The notes under the pieces were generated by a model. The model did not search any database. It saw only the letters and a list, made by a program, of their open reading frames with translations, and had not been told where the DNA came from. A DNA stretch of 64,000 nt from an uncultured Clostridia bacterium (lineage in GTDB: Bacteria; Bacillota; Clostridia; Christensenellales; Aristaeellaceae). The stretch spans positions 1-64,000 of the forward strand of contig CAMVEB010000007.1 of the NCBI GenBank assembly GCA_947166385.1, given 5' to 3'. The translations under genes and the position numbers were made by a program. Below, in pieces: positions 16,512 through 25,179 of the stretch; position 1 is the stretch's first letter, and the number at the start of each line of letters is the position of its first letter.

Positions 16512-16552
16512 AGGCGTCTCCTGCTCCCTTCGTGATCGCGAATCTGCCTTTG

Positions 16553-17449
16553 TCAGCCGGCAGCCGATTCCGGAGCCGGCTTCTTTGCTAATTGGATATT
16601 ATACAGGATAATGGAAGCAACGACAACCACCGCGCCTGCAAGCGAGAGCGCTGTGATCTTCTCGTGATAGAACACCGCCACGAGCAGCGGGTTCATAATC
16701 GGCTCCAGGCCCGTAATCAGGCTGGCGGTTACTGCAGGTACATGCCTGATCCCGATGGAGAAAAGAATATAAGCCCCGCCCACCTGGACCGCGCCCAGGG
16801 CCGTCACGGCCAGGAGGACCGGAGTCGAAAAATCTGTTTCCCGGAAGCACAGCGGCGTAAAAAGCACCCCGGCCGTCAGCTGTCCCAGAAAGCAGGAAGA
16901 AATCGCGTCCGCGTTTTTCCCGGTGTTCATCATGAAAACACCGGCATAGCAGACGCCGGACAGAATCGCGATCAGATTCCCGGCTAGGTTTCCCGCCCGG
17001 ATCCCGTCAATGAAAAACAGAACAACCCCCAGCAGCACCGCGCAGCAGGTCAGCACATCTCTCTTTACCGGTTTTCGGTGATAGAAGAAGGCCATGAACA
17101 GCATCACAAAAACCGGTGCGGTAAACTGAAGCACAATCGTATTGGCGGCCGTAGTCAGTTTATTCGCGACAGCATAAAAGGTTGTCACACCGATCATGGA
17201 AAGGGCGCCGATGAATACGCTTTTGCTGAAGACGATCTTTCGGTGGCTCAGCAGCAGATAAATGCCGATGACCGCGGCGCCGATCAGATTCCGGGCACCG
17301 TTGATCGCCAGGGCGGACCATGGAATCAGTTTAATAAACAGTCCGCCGGTACTGAAACAGACAGAGGCCAGAAAGACGCAGAGCGCGTATTTCCATCCGG
17401 CTGTTTTCCTTTTTCCTGTTTCCATTGTATCATCCTGCCCGCTATCCAT
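16553..17449 (-). CDS. DMT-superfamily (EamA-type) transporter
   Basis: A 298-residue integral membrane protein with ten predicted helices arranged as two EamA repeats (about 20-145 and 165-285), including the GARNLIGA and GLEPIMNPL segments. DMT transporters export metabolites such as amino acids or drugs; the substrate is unknown. Its start lies 12 bases from the end of the MacB-like gene on the same strand, so it may receive read-through from that operon. Confidence 0.82.
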   Translation of the reverse strand: MDSGQDDTMETGKRKTAGWKYALCVFLASVCFSTGGLFIKLIPWSALAINGARNLIGAAVIGIYLLLSHRKIVFSKSVFIGALSMIGVTTFYAVANKLTTAANTIVLQFTAPVFVMLFMAFFYHRKPVKRDVLTCCAVLLGVVLFFIDGIRAGNLAGNLIAILSGVCYAGVFMMNTGKNADAISSCFLGQLTAGVLFTPLCFRETDFSTPVLLAVTALGAVQVGGAYILFSIGIRHVPAVTASLITGLEPIMNPLLVAVFYHEKITALSLAGAVVVVASIILYNIQLAKKPAPESAAG

Positions 17450-17460
17450 GCGATTTCTCC

Positions 17461-18579
17461 TTACGGCTGTTCAATCGTCGGTTTTCTGAAATGCAGAAGG
17501 GCAATGCCCAGAAGAGCCAGGACGGTGCCCCAGCGGATCAGCCCGGAATAAAACTGGATCTCCGCCAGCTCCGGCGTTTTCAGGGAGACAGGGGAAGCCG
17601 CCGCCGCGGTCAGATCCCAGAAGCGGGAACCCCAGGCTGCGAAATTACCCAGGGATTCCGGAACATATTCCGGGAAGATGCGGATCGGTTCCATCGCGAA
17701 AGCCGCCAGCAGATACCCTGCTCCGATGGTCAGGGCCAGAAGCAGGACAACAGGCAGGAACTGAGCCAGTGCAAAGGGAATCAACCGGGCCGCATACCGG
17801 CGGCGGCTTTCCTCGCGGACAAGGTTCACCTTCCTGCGCAGGAACCCGGTCAGCCAGGTGATCCAGCGTTTCAGAAGCATCAGGGCAAAAACGATCGCTG
17901 CAATACGCGGCAGCATCGCGGCGGCTGTTTTTTCTTTCGGGAGGCTGATCAGCGTTCCCGTGCCGAAGGATTCCTCCGCATGGGTCCGGAAAGACGACAG
18001 CAGACTGCTGTCCGAACAGGCAGGAGCCGACAGCACCATCAGATCCGGATCTTTCACGGTTCCCAGCGGCGCCCATGCGGCCCGGGAACCGGTTTCCCCG
18101 ATCCGCCGGGAATGAACCGCCACCCCGATCACTTCCAGTTTGGTGTCGCCCAGCGAAACGGTTTTCCCGATCGGATCCTCCTCGCCGAAGAAACGGAAGG
18201 CGGTTTCCTGATCCAGTACAATCACCTGATCTCCCCGCTCCGCCTCTGCATTGGATACAGGCCGTCCGGCCAGCAGGCGGCGGGGATTCACTTCGTTCCA
18301 GGAAGGGCCTGTCAGGTACAGGCAGATCTCACTCTGAGTCAGATCGCCTGCTGAGAGGGTCACCTGGTTTTTCTGCGCGTGCAGGGTCAGCAGGGGGAAG
18401 GATTCTCCCATGGCAGAGCGGCAGTCCTTTAGCAGAGAAAGATAATCAGTCTCCTGGTCCCGTGAAGGCAGAAAGGCATACTGAACCAGCCCGGACTCCG
18501 ACAGGAGCCCGGCCAGGCCGGCTCCCAGCAGGATCAGTCCGGCCAGCAGCATGACGGAAAACCGTCGGCCGCGTCTCAT
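17461..18579 (-). CDS. MacB/FtsX-like membrane protein of module copy A
   Basis: The ~372-residue protein has one N-terminal membrane helix, a large extracytoplasmic domain (about 35-220) resembling the MacB periplasmic core (FGEEDPIGKTVSLG and LEVIGV are typical of it) and three C-terminal helices, the layout of an ABC exporter permease of the MacB/FtsX fold. No ATPase gene is next to it. It follows a HlyD-type adaptor, the usual partner of MacB. The start at 18579 aligns with the copy-B homologue; an in-frame ATG at 18600 overlaps the adaptor gene. It is the last gene of the copy-A operon. The homologue at 40126-41334 has the same position in copy B. Confidence 0.65.
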   Translation of the reverse strand: MRRGRRFSVMLLAGLILLGAGLAGLLSESGLVQYAFLPSRDQETDYLSLLKDCRSAMGESFPLLTLHAQKNQVTLSAGDLTQSEICLYLTGPSWNEVNPRRLLAGRPVSNAEAERGDQVIVLDQETAFRFFGEEDPIGKTVSLGDTKLEVIGVAVHSRRIGETGSRAAWAPLGTVKDPDLMVLSAPACSDSSLLSSFRTHAEESFGTGTLISLPKEKTAAAMLPRIAAIVFALMLLKRWITWLTGFLRRKVNLVREESRRRYAARLIPFALAQFLPVVLLLALTIGAGYLLAAFAMEPIRIFPEYVPESLGNFAAWGSRFWDLTAAAASPVSLKTPELAEIQFYSGLIRWGTVLALLGIALLHFRKPTIEQP

Positions 18580-18589
18580 GGTTCCTTCA

Positions 18590-19927
18590 TTATTCCTCAT
18601 ACAGCATCACGGCGCCGCCCTCGCTCAGCGCCCGATCCTCCATATACAGCACTTTGCTGCGGCTCAGATCCTCGGCCACGGAGACCGTGGTGGCAGATTC
18701 TGCCAGCACGGTCACACCGACCTTGCGCACGGTAATCTTTGTCCCAGCCAGAGCTGATGTTTCCTGTTCCCCTACATAAACATAGCGCCCGTTATCGCTG
18801 CCGCGGACTGCGGAAGCCGGCACCAGGCACGTGGCCTCCTGGGCCCGGGAAACCAGCCGCAGGCGGATTTCCGATTCCAGGATATCCTTGATCTGCCCCA
18901 GGGCATAGATCACATCCTGGTTAATAACCACATCAATATAGGGATGGCCGGACTCCGTGATTCCCGTATCGGCAACCTTGGTTTCCACCCGGCCCCAGGA
19001 CTCGGACGGGATGGAAACCGCCGTTCCTTTCTGAATCTTCTGTTTGGTATCCGTGATCTCCGCGCGGATCACAGGTTCCTGTTTTTCAGGTGTCATGGTC
19101 AGAATGATATTCTCCCCGTTCAGGACAGTGCCTTTCTCGACAGAAACCGCGATGATGTAACCCGCATGGGGTGCCTGAATCTCTTCCGCGCGGCGGGAAA
19201 GAAGCATCAGCTCCATAATCTGCTTTTCAGTGGATGCCTGTTTCTCTTCCGCTTCCCGCTTCTGCTGGATCAGGTTCCAGACATCTTCAGCAATCGCAAA
19301 GCGATCCAGCCCCTGCAGTTCTTTCCGGGCAGCTTCTGCCGTTTTCACGGTTTCCTGCCATTTCTCCCATGCCGCGGCAGCTTCCTTTCCGGCATCCTGC
19401 GGCAGCGCTTCGGGGATTTCTCCTGTACCTTCCGGATCCAGCGCCATGACCAGCTCCAGCCTGGCTTCCCGCTCCGTCTTTTCCGCTTCCCGGGCTGTCT
19501 CATACGCCTGCATCCAGCGAGTCTCGCCGCTGCTCAGCCGGATACTGCCGTTCTTTCTTTCCCAGTTTTCCAGCGTCGTGGTAGCGGAATCATATTCCTG
19601 CTGAAGGGAGGCAAGGGTTTTCTCCTCGTCCGTCACCGTCGCCGAGAGCAGTTTTTCTCCTTTTTTAACCTTCTTGCCCGGGGTCGCAAGCACCTTCGAC
19701 ACCGTCAGGCTCAGGCCCTCCGGCACGGTCAGCGTGATTTTTTCCTCCTCCGGAAAGCAGACCTTTCCCGTCAGTTCCGTGATGCTCTCAAACTTGCCGG
19801 ATTTCACCGGCGCATAGCGCACCTTGGGGGTAATTAGGCTGCGGATGGTCCCGGCAAACAGTGCGCACAGCGCGATAGCCACCGCAAGGATAATCATCCC
19901 CCGCAGAGCGAATTTCCTGAATTTCAT
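18590..19927 (-). CDS. HlyD/MacA-type adaptor protein of module copy A
   Basis: The 445-residue protein starts with one membrane helix (about 8-28), then a lipoyl half (to about 100), a long coiled-coil hairpin rich in Glu, Lys and Ala (about 100-245), the second lipoyl half (EEIQAPHAGYIIAVSVEKG) and a beta-barrel/membrane-proximal region. This is the order of membrane-fusion proteins such as MacA or HlyD that bridge an inner-membrane pump to outer parts. It sits between a sugar-type permease gene and the MacB-like gene. It is clearly homologous to the copy-B gene at 38757 (KFALKG/KFALRG start, KSGRFE/KSGKFE). Confidence 0.75.
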   Translation of the reverse strand: MKFRKFALRGMIILAVAIALCALFAGTIRSLITPKVRYAPVKSGKFESITELTGKVCFPEEEKITLTVPEGLSLTVSKVLATPGKKVKKGEKLLSATVTDEEKTLASLQQEYDSATTTLENWERKNGSIRLSSGETRWMQAYETAREAEKTEREARLELVMALDPEGTGEIPEALPQDAGKEAAAAWEKWQETVKTAEAARKELQGLDRFAIAEDVWNLIQQKREAEEKQASTEKQIMELMLLSRRAEEIQAPHAGYIIAVSVEKGTVLNGENIILTMTPEKQEPVIRAEITDTKQKIQKGTAVSIPSESWGRVETKVADTGITESGHPYIDVVINQDVIYALGQIKDILESEIRLRLVSRAQEATCLVPASAVRGSDNGRYVYVGEQETSALAGTKITVRKVGVTVLAESATTVSVAEDLSRSKVLYMEDRALSEGGAVMLYEE

Positions 19928-19949
19928 CTTGGGATCAAGTCCTTTCCCG

Positions 19950-20807
19950 TCATTTCATTTCCGTCAGCTGGATTCCGGAGAGGATATCCTCCTGGAAGAA
20001 GAGATAAACCAGGAGAGCCGGCAGGATATACAGGCCGGCGCCGGCAAACTCAAAGCCGGTATTTTCCCTGGCCAGCTGGTTGAAAACCGTCGAAAGCGGC
20101 ATCCATTCCGGACACCCGGTCAGGTAGGTCAGCGGCTGCTCAACGAGGTTCCAGCTCTCCGCGAAGGAAAGGGCCGCCGCCGCTCCCAGCACCGGGCGGC
20201 AGACCGGCAGCACAATCCGCAGAAAAGCGCGGTATGGCCCCGCTCCGTCCATGGAAGCTGCTTCCAGCAGCTCGTCCGGCAGGGAAATCATATACTGTCG
20301 CAGCAGGAAGATATAGAACGGGGCGAAAAGCATCGGCAGGATCACCGCCCATGGGGTGTTCAACAGTCCCAGAAAGCGCAGTGTCAGCACATTGGGCACC
20401 ATCGTCACCTGAAACGGGAGCAGCATCAGCAGAATAATGATGAAGAACAGGCCTTCCCGCCCGCGGAACCGGAATTTGCTCAGGCCGAAGGCCAGCGCCG
20501 GAATAACCAGCATCTGGCCGAAAAGGATGACTGCCGCGTATTCCGCAGAATTCGTAAAATAGCGAAGGATGGTATGGTCCCGGATCAGAATTTTCTCATA
20601 CTGCTCCAGCGAAATCTGCCGGGGCGACAGATGCGCCTCCATCCACTCCGTTTCATCCCGGCTTCCCCGCGTCTGCATATAGGCCTTCATCTCGGAAACG
20701 GAAGCAAAAGAATACAGGAAGGTCTGCACCATGGGAAGCAGGAGGATCACAGCCAGCAGCGCCAGAAGGCCGCGTGCCAGCCACAGACGGATACCGCGTA
20801 CTTTCAT
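19950..20807 (-). CDS. MalG-type ABC permease of module copy A
   Basis: The 285-residue protein has six membrane helices and the EAA loop ELLEAASMDGAGPYRAFLRI (about 165-185) that docks with an ABC ATPase. The MVPNVLTLRFLGLLNTPWAVILP block identifies the carbohydrate-uptake type 1 family. Directly downstream is the HlyD-type adaptor rather than a sugar enzyme. The matching copy-B gene is 37883-38737. Confidence 0.85.
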   Translation of the reverse strand: MKVRGIRLWLARGLLALLAVILLLPMVQTFLYSFASVSEMKAYMQTRGSRDETEWMEAHLSPRQISLEQYEKILIRDHTILRYFTNSAEYAAVILFGQMLVIPALAFGLSKFRFRGREGLFFIIILLMLLPFQVTMVPNVLTLRFLGLLNTPWAVILPMLFAPFYIFLLRQYMISLPDELLEAASMDGAGPYRAFLRIVLPVCRPVLGAAAALSFAESWNLVEQPLTYLTGCPEWMPLSTVFNQLARENTGFEFAGAGLYILPALLVYLFFQEDILSGIQLTEMK

Positions 20808-20813
20808 CGCTGC

Positions 20814-21677
20814 TCACTCCTCCCCGTTCAGCCGCTGCAGGGCTTTTCGCTGGCTGATAAACAGCACGCCGAACAGCACAAACACGACAGCCGCGAAGAT
20901 GTAGGCTGCGGTGGTCACGTTCTGGTAATTCAGCTTGCTGTACATGTTGTTCATATAGTTCTGCAGGGTATACAGCGGCTCCTCCGGATACGGTCCGCCG
21001 ATAAAGTAGACTTCTTTAAAAATTCGGAAGGCTGCCACAAACGACAGAATCGCTACCAGAAAAGCGGAGGGAATCACCAGGGGCAGGGTAATGCGGAAGG
21101 TCTGGTGCCGGAAGGAAGCGCCTTCCAGCGTCGCGTACTCATACAGCGACTCCGGGATCGCCTGCAGGGCGGAAAGGAAAATGATCACACAGAAGCCCAG
21201 GTTTTTCCACAGGAACAGCAACACCACCGGTGCACGGAGCTCCGCCCCCAGCAGCCAGTCCACACGGGCACCGCCGAGGCTGACTAGCAGCCGGTTCACC
21301 GGTCCGCCGTAGTCGAACCACAGAAGCCAGATCATCAGCACGGCCGAGGAAGGCATCAGATAGGGCATCAGGACGCTTGAACGGAAGAAGGCCCCGGCCG
21401 GCCGGATCCGGTGAAGTCCCGCCGCCAGCAAAAAGGATAGCAGGAACAGCACCGGCGCGCAGATCAGTGAAAGCTCCAGCGTGTTCTTCAGCCCCAGCTG
21501 AAACATTTGGTTATTCCAGACATTCAGGTAGTTATCAAATCCGACAAACTGGTTGTCAAAACTGCCGTCCGTCACGCTGTACCAGATCCCTCCCGCAAAG
21601 GGAATGCCATAGAACAGCAGCAGGCCGGCCAGGCCCGGAAGCAGAAACACCCAGGCCTGTCTCATTTTTCTGTACAA
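20814..21677 (-). CDS. MalF-type ABC permease of module copy A
   Basis: The 287-residue protein has six membrane helices and an EAA-like loop (LYEYATLEGASFRHQTFRIT, near 200-220) in which the usual DG is EG. It is the partner of the MalG-type permease seven bases downstream and follows the binding-protein gene by seven bases. It is close to the copy-B permease at 37015 over its full length (LFYGIPF/LFYVIPF, MPSSA/APSSA, YMNNMYSKLNYQ/YMNNVYAKLNYQ). Confidence 0.85.
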   Translation of the reverse strand: MYRKMRQAWVFLLPGLAGLLLFYGIPFAGGIWYSVTDGSFDNQFVGFDNYLNVWNNQMFQLGLKNTLELSLICAPVLFLLSFLLAAGLHRIRPAGAFFRSSVLMPYLMPSSAVLMIWLLWFDYGGPVNRLLVSLGGARVDWLLGAELRAPVVLLFLWKNLGFCVIIFLSALQAIPESLYEYATLEGASFRHQTFRITLPLVIPSAFLVAILSFVAAFRIFKEVYFIGGPYPEEPLYTLQNYMNNMYSKLNYQNVTTAAYIFAAVVFVLFGVLFISQRKALQRLNGEE

Positions 21678-21683
21678 GAGGAA

Positions 21684-24017
21684 TCAGTTCCCTTCCAGGC
21701 GCATCATCTGTACTTTTCTGTCAATCGCGGTCAGCAGGTCCTCCGCGGTCGTCTGGCCCTGGGCATAGGCATCCACCAGCTCATAATATCCGGTTTCGCC
21801 TCCCTGCTCCTTGGAAATCAGTTCGGTGACAAAGTCATAGCTCAGCACCCGGATCCAGGCCTGATGGTTTCGGTATTCTTCAATGCCGGCGGGACTGACC
21901 ATCCAGTACTCTTCATCAAAGCTGTCCACGCTTTCCTGGTAAGTCTTCACCGTTTCCTCGAGCATCTCGCGGTTTTCCTCATCCGCCTTTTCCAGCATTT
22001 CCTGGGCTTGCTCCAGCCAGGTCTGCAGGTTCTGTTTGGTCTCTTCGTAATCCGGATAGCGGATCGGCTCGTTCAGATCCCCGAAGATCGAATACTTCGT
22101 AGCGGTCTGCAGGTTGTTCAGGGACATCGCCAGATACTCCGCTGCGGCTTCCGCGTTTTCGGAATAGGGATTCACAAAGGCAACATGCAGGGTTACCGGC
22201 AGCACCGGTTCCTCTCCTTCCTCCAGGCTCAGGGGCAGCACGGCGTCATCGCTGCCCCAGCTGGCCACTGTGACCTGCGTATAGCATTCGAAGAGCGGGG
22301 TTTTGTACTCCTGAACCATGCCTTCTTCCGCGTCTTCCTCCTCCGCCTGTGTCCGCATGCCCAGCGCGTCATAGTCCAGCCGGTCCAGCCGGTCCATCAG
22401 ATTCCGGAGCAGCGGTGTATTGAAGGCATATTCCCGGTCGCCGCTGTTCAGGAAAATCTGATACTGGTTGATCAGGGTTGTCATAATGAAGGAGCGGAAA
22501 CTCTCCCGGCTAGTCCAGGTCTCCAGGATCGCGTATTCCGAGCCCTCCATCTTCTCGGGCAGGCTTTCGAGCAGATCGAAGAACTGATCCCAGGTCTTCG
22601 GCAGGTCTTCCTCTGTAAAGCCCAGCTTCTCCCAGACTTTCGGCCGGTAGCCGAGGAAGGATCCGTACAGCGAAACCGGCGCCGCGATGATTTTTCCGTC
22701 CTGCTGCAGCGCGTCCTGCATAAAGGGCACCATCCGGCTGACAGCCTCCGCCAGCTGTGTGTTCCCGCTCAGATCCGCCAGGAAACCGCGGCTGCGCAGC
22801 GCCTCAAACTGGCTGCTGGAATACTCCAGGGAATAGATATCCACTTGCGCGTCCCGGTTCATCATGGCCTGCAACACCTGGGAAGCATCGCCTTCCCGGC
22901 GCAGAACCACAGACAGGTCGCCCCGGACGGAGCCGAAGTCATACACGGTATCCGGCAGACTTTCGCTGTAGATATAGTCCTGGATCACCAGGGAACCCTC
23001 GCTGCGAAGCGCCGGATCCGTATTCCGGATCATCGCCACATCGTTTGACCAGAGCAGGATTCTGCCGTCCGGAAGCAGGCAGGATGTGACCTCGTTGCTG
23101 ATTGGGCAGTCGTTCACCGCGATCGCCGAATCCACGTCCAGGCTGGGGGCTGCCCAGAGTTCTCCGCCGCGGACATAGTACAGAGTATCTGTTCCCTGAT
23201 CATAGGTCAGCCCGGTCAGGTAACCGTTTCCCAGAGGAATCACAGCCATTTCCTCTTCACTCTGGTCTGCGGGATCCAGGCGGATCACATGCACCCTGGT
23301 TTCCTCTGCCCACTCATACCGGGTGTACAGAATCGTTCCGTCGGGGCCGGGATAGATTTCCCCGATCTCCGCCAGGGAAAGCTCTTCCGCGTCGCCCGTG
23401 GTCAGGTCAAAGAAAACAAGCATGTTCTGACCCCGGTTATCGTAGGTCTGGCCGATCATCCGGTCGCCGGAAACCAGCGTCCTGTTCATCCAGCGGCTGT
23501 TCTGGAAGCTTCCGTTGCTGTCATCAATCATGACGCTCCAGTCCAGGCGGGGAATGTCACATTCCTCCAGGACTGCCTGCCCGTCCTTCAGCGCCAGGTG
23601 CCGGACAAAACCGCCTTCCACCTCGGAAGAGCCGTTTTCCAGATCGTATTTTGTCTCAATCTGTACCGCATAAATCTCGCTGTTCCAGGAAAACCAGCAG
23701 ACCGTCTGCGTGGAAACCGACATGCCGTCTTCGGTCAGGCCCGCGTCTGCCGTTTCCCGGGGCATGACATATTCCTCCGGTTCGCCGGCGGGATCCGTAT
23801 ACCGAATAATCTTCATGTCCGATCCGTTCAGGAGAACGATGATCTCCCCGTCCCCGGAAAAGGCCTGGGTAATATAATAGGAGTTTCCTCCTTCACGCAG
23901 GGAATAATGCAGCAGTGTCCGGTCTCCCTCAGAGGCCAGCGCCGACAGGCAGCATCCCAGGCAGAGCACTGCCGCCATCACCCATAGAAGAATCCGTTTC
24001 ACAGTATTCTTTTTCAT
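21684..24017 (-). CDS. Large binding protein with N-terminal propeller-like region, module copy A
   Basis: The 777-residue exported protein has a signal peptide (about 1-28, cleavage near ALA-SEG). Residues about 30-340 consist of repeated short beta blades with aromatic and Asp-Gly turns, suggesting a beta-propeller, which is inference from pattern. Residues about 345-777 resemble a family-1 extracellular solute-binding protein (YRPKVWEKLGFTEEDLPKTWDQF is a typical segment) with an extra Glu-rich helical insertion near 660-710. Ordinary sugar-binding proteins are 400-550 residues without such a front domain. It is followed directly by the two permeases. The copy-B counterpart (32414-34648) has the same layout and the same ...MxRMEGN C-terminus. 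Confidence 0.75.
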   Translation of the reverse strand: MKKNTVKRILLWVMAAVLCLGCCLSALASEGDRTLLHYSLREGGNSYYITQAFSGDGEIIVLLNGSDMKIIRYTDPAGEPEEYVMPRETADAGLTEDGMSVSTQTVCWFSWNSEIYAVQIETKYDLENGSSEVEGGFVRHLALKDGQAVLEECDIPRLDWSVMIDDSNGSFQNSRWMNRTLVSGDRMIGQTYDNRGQNMLVFFDLTTGDAEELSLAEIGEIYPGPDGTILYTRYEWAEETRVHVIRLDPADQSEEEMAVIPLGNGYLTGLTYDQGTDTLYYVRGGELWAAPSLDVDSAIAVNDCPISNEVTSCLLPDGRILLWSNDVAMIRNTDPALRSEGSLVIQDYIYSESLPDTVYDFGSVRGDLSVVLRREGDASQVLQAMMNRDAQVDIYSLEYSSSQFEALRSRGFLADLSGNTQLAEAVSRMVPFMQDALQQDGKIIAAPVSLYGSFLGYRPKVWEKLGFTEEDLPKTWDQFFDLLESLPEKMEGSEYAILETWTSRESFRSFIMTTLINQYQIFLNSGDREYAFNTPLLRNLMDRLDRLDYDALGMRTQAEEEDAEEGMVQEYKTPLFECYTQVTVASWGSDDAVLPLSLEEGEEPVLPVTLHVAFVNPYSENAEAAAEYLAMSLNNLQTATKYSIFGDLNEPIRYPDYEETKQNLQTWLEQAQEMLEKADEENREMLEETVKTYQESVDSFDEEYWMVSPAGIEEYRNHQAWIRVLSYDFVTELISKEQGGETGYYELVDAYAQGQTTAEDLLTAIDRKVQMMRLEGN

Positions 24018-24045
24018 TCCGTATCTCCTGTCATATGATTTCTGG

Positions 24046-25179
24046 TTATTCCACGGTCGCTCCGCCCTCCGGCGCGGATTCTGTTTCCGGCGCAGGCTCG
24101 GTCTCGGTCACGGCTCCGGGATACAGGATCATCGTCATGCCCAGGCGGATTTTCTCGTCCGGCGTAAAAGTGACATAAGCGTGGTAAACTTTCTTGTCCG
24201 TCTCGCTCTTCGGTTCCTCGTTGATATGGGAAATCTCCCGGATCACGCCCGCGTAGGTGCCGCCGGAAGCGTTGTCCCAGTACAGTTCCATGGTCACATT
24301 CTGGCCCTCGGTAAGGGTGAACAGATCCGATTCCGGCAGATCAAACTGAACCTGGAAAGTATCGGAAGGGACAATCTTAACCAGGGTATCGCCTTTTTCA
24401 ATCATATCCCCCGGGTTCTTTTCGACGCTCGCGATAATGCCGTTGACCGGGCAGAGGATCTGCCTGTCCGGGGCATAAAATCCGTCCAGTGTGCCTTCCA
24501 CTGTCTCAAACAGCAGTTCGCCCCGCTCTACAAAGTCGCCGTTGGCAACATGCGTTTTCAGGATGCTGCCGCTGCCTTTCACCGCGATGGGGTTGGCGCG
24601 CTTCACGGTACCCCGGCCCAGCCGGTTTTCATTCTTCTTTTCCTCGTTGCGGTAGATATCCACCTTCTCGCTGAGATAGAACTCGCCGCCGGTCACCTCG
24701 ATGGTGAATCCCGATTCCGTCAGTGCGGTCACGACGCCGGTTCCCTGGTGGGTTCCGTCGGAAACACAGGCAAGCGCAACGCGTTCCCCCAGGTGAATGT
24801 AATAATTCTCGCTGGTGTTATACGCTTTTTCGCTGGTGGCTTCGACCGTATAACGGTTTGTCGGTTCAATATACAGCAGCGCGCCATAGCGTTCCGCCAC
24901 CGTTTCGGCGGAATCCCCGGCCTGCGCGTACATCCCGGCAATCTTGCCTTCCACCGGCGCGTAATTCAGGGTCGTCTTCAGGGTGCCGAGCACATCTCCT
25001 TCCCGCACCTTGCTGCCGACGCGCACCTTCATCTCATCCACACGCCCGCCGAAAGTCACGGAAACAGGGATGGTCTCCCCTGCCACCACTGTACCTTCGT
25101 AGGAATACTCTGTGTCCGCCAGTGCCGTTCCGCTCAGTGCCAGCAGCAGCACCAGCAGCAGTGCCAACGCCTTCTTCAT
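24046..25179 (-). CDS. Secreted HlyD-like protein with two lipoyl-type domains, module copy A only
   Basis: The 377-residue protein has a cleavable signal peptide (1-22, ALA-D) rather than a membrane anchor. Two biotinyl-lipoyl-like segments are visible (VTFGGRVDEMKVRVGSKVREGDVL at about 42-65, and CPVNGIIASVEKNPGDMIEKGDTL near 245-268), followed by a beta-barrel part and an acidic Pro-Glu tail. It lacks the long coiled-coil of the other adaptor (18590). It may be a second adaptor layer or ring component. It overlaps the LRR gene by four bases and precedes the binding-protein gene. No counterpart exists in copy B. Confidence 0.65.
   Translation of the reverse strand: MKKALALLLVLLLALSGTALADTEYSYEGTVVAGETIPVSVTFGGRVDEMKVRVGSKVREGDVLGTLKTTLNYAPVEGKIAGMYAQAGDSAETVAERYGALLYIEPTNRYTVEATSEKAYNTSENYYIHLGERVALACVSDGTHQGTGVVTALTESGFTIEVTGGEFYLSEKVDIYRNEEKKNENRLGRGTVKRANPIAVKGSGSILKTHVANGDFVERGELLFETVEGTLDGFYAPDRQILCPVNGIIASVEKNPGDMIEKGDTLVKIVPSDTFQVQFDLPESDLFTLTEGQNVTMELYWDNASGGTYAGVIREISHINEEPKSETDKKVYHAYVTFTPDEKIRLGMTMILYPGAVTETEPAPETESAPEGGATVE

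Noticed and set aside
19824..21287. 487-codon open frame on the plus strand
   Set aside because: It is antisense to two well-supported permease genes and its Gln/His/Arg-rich translation has no domain pattern.
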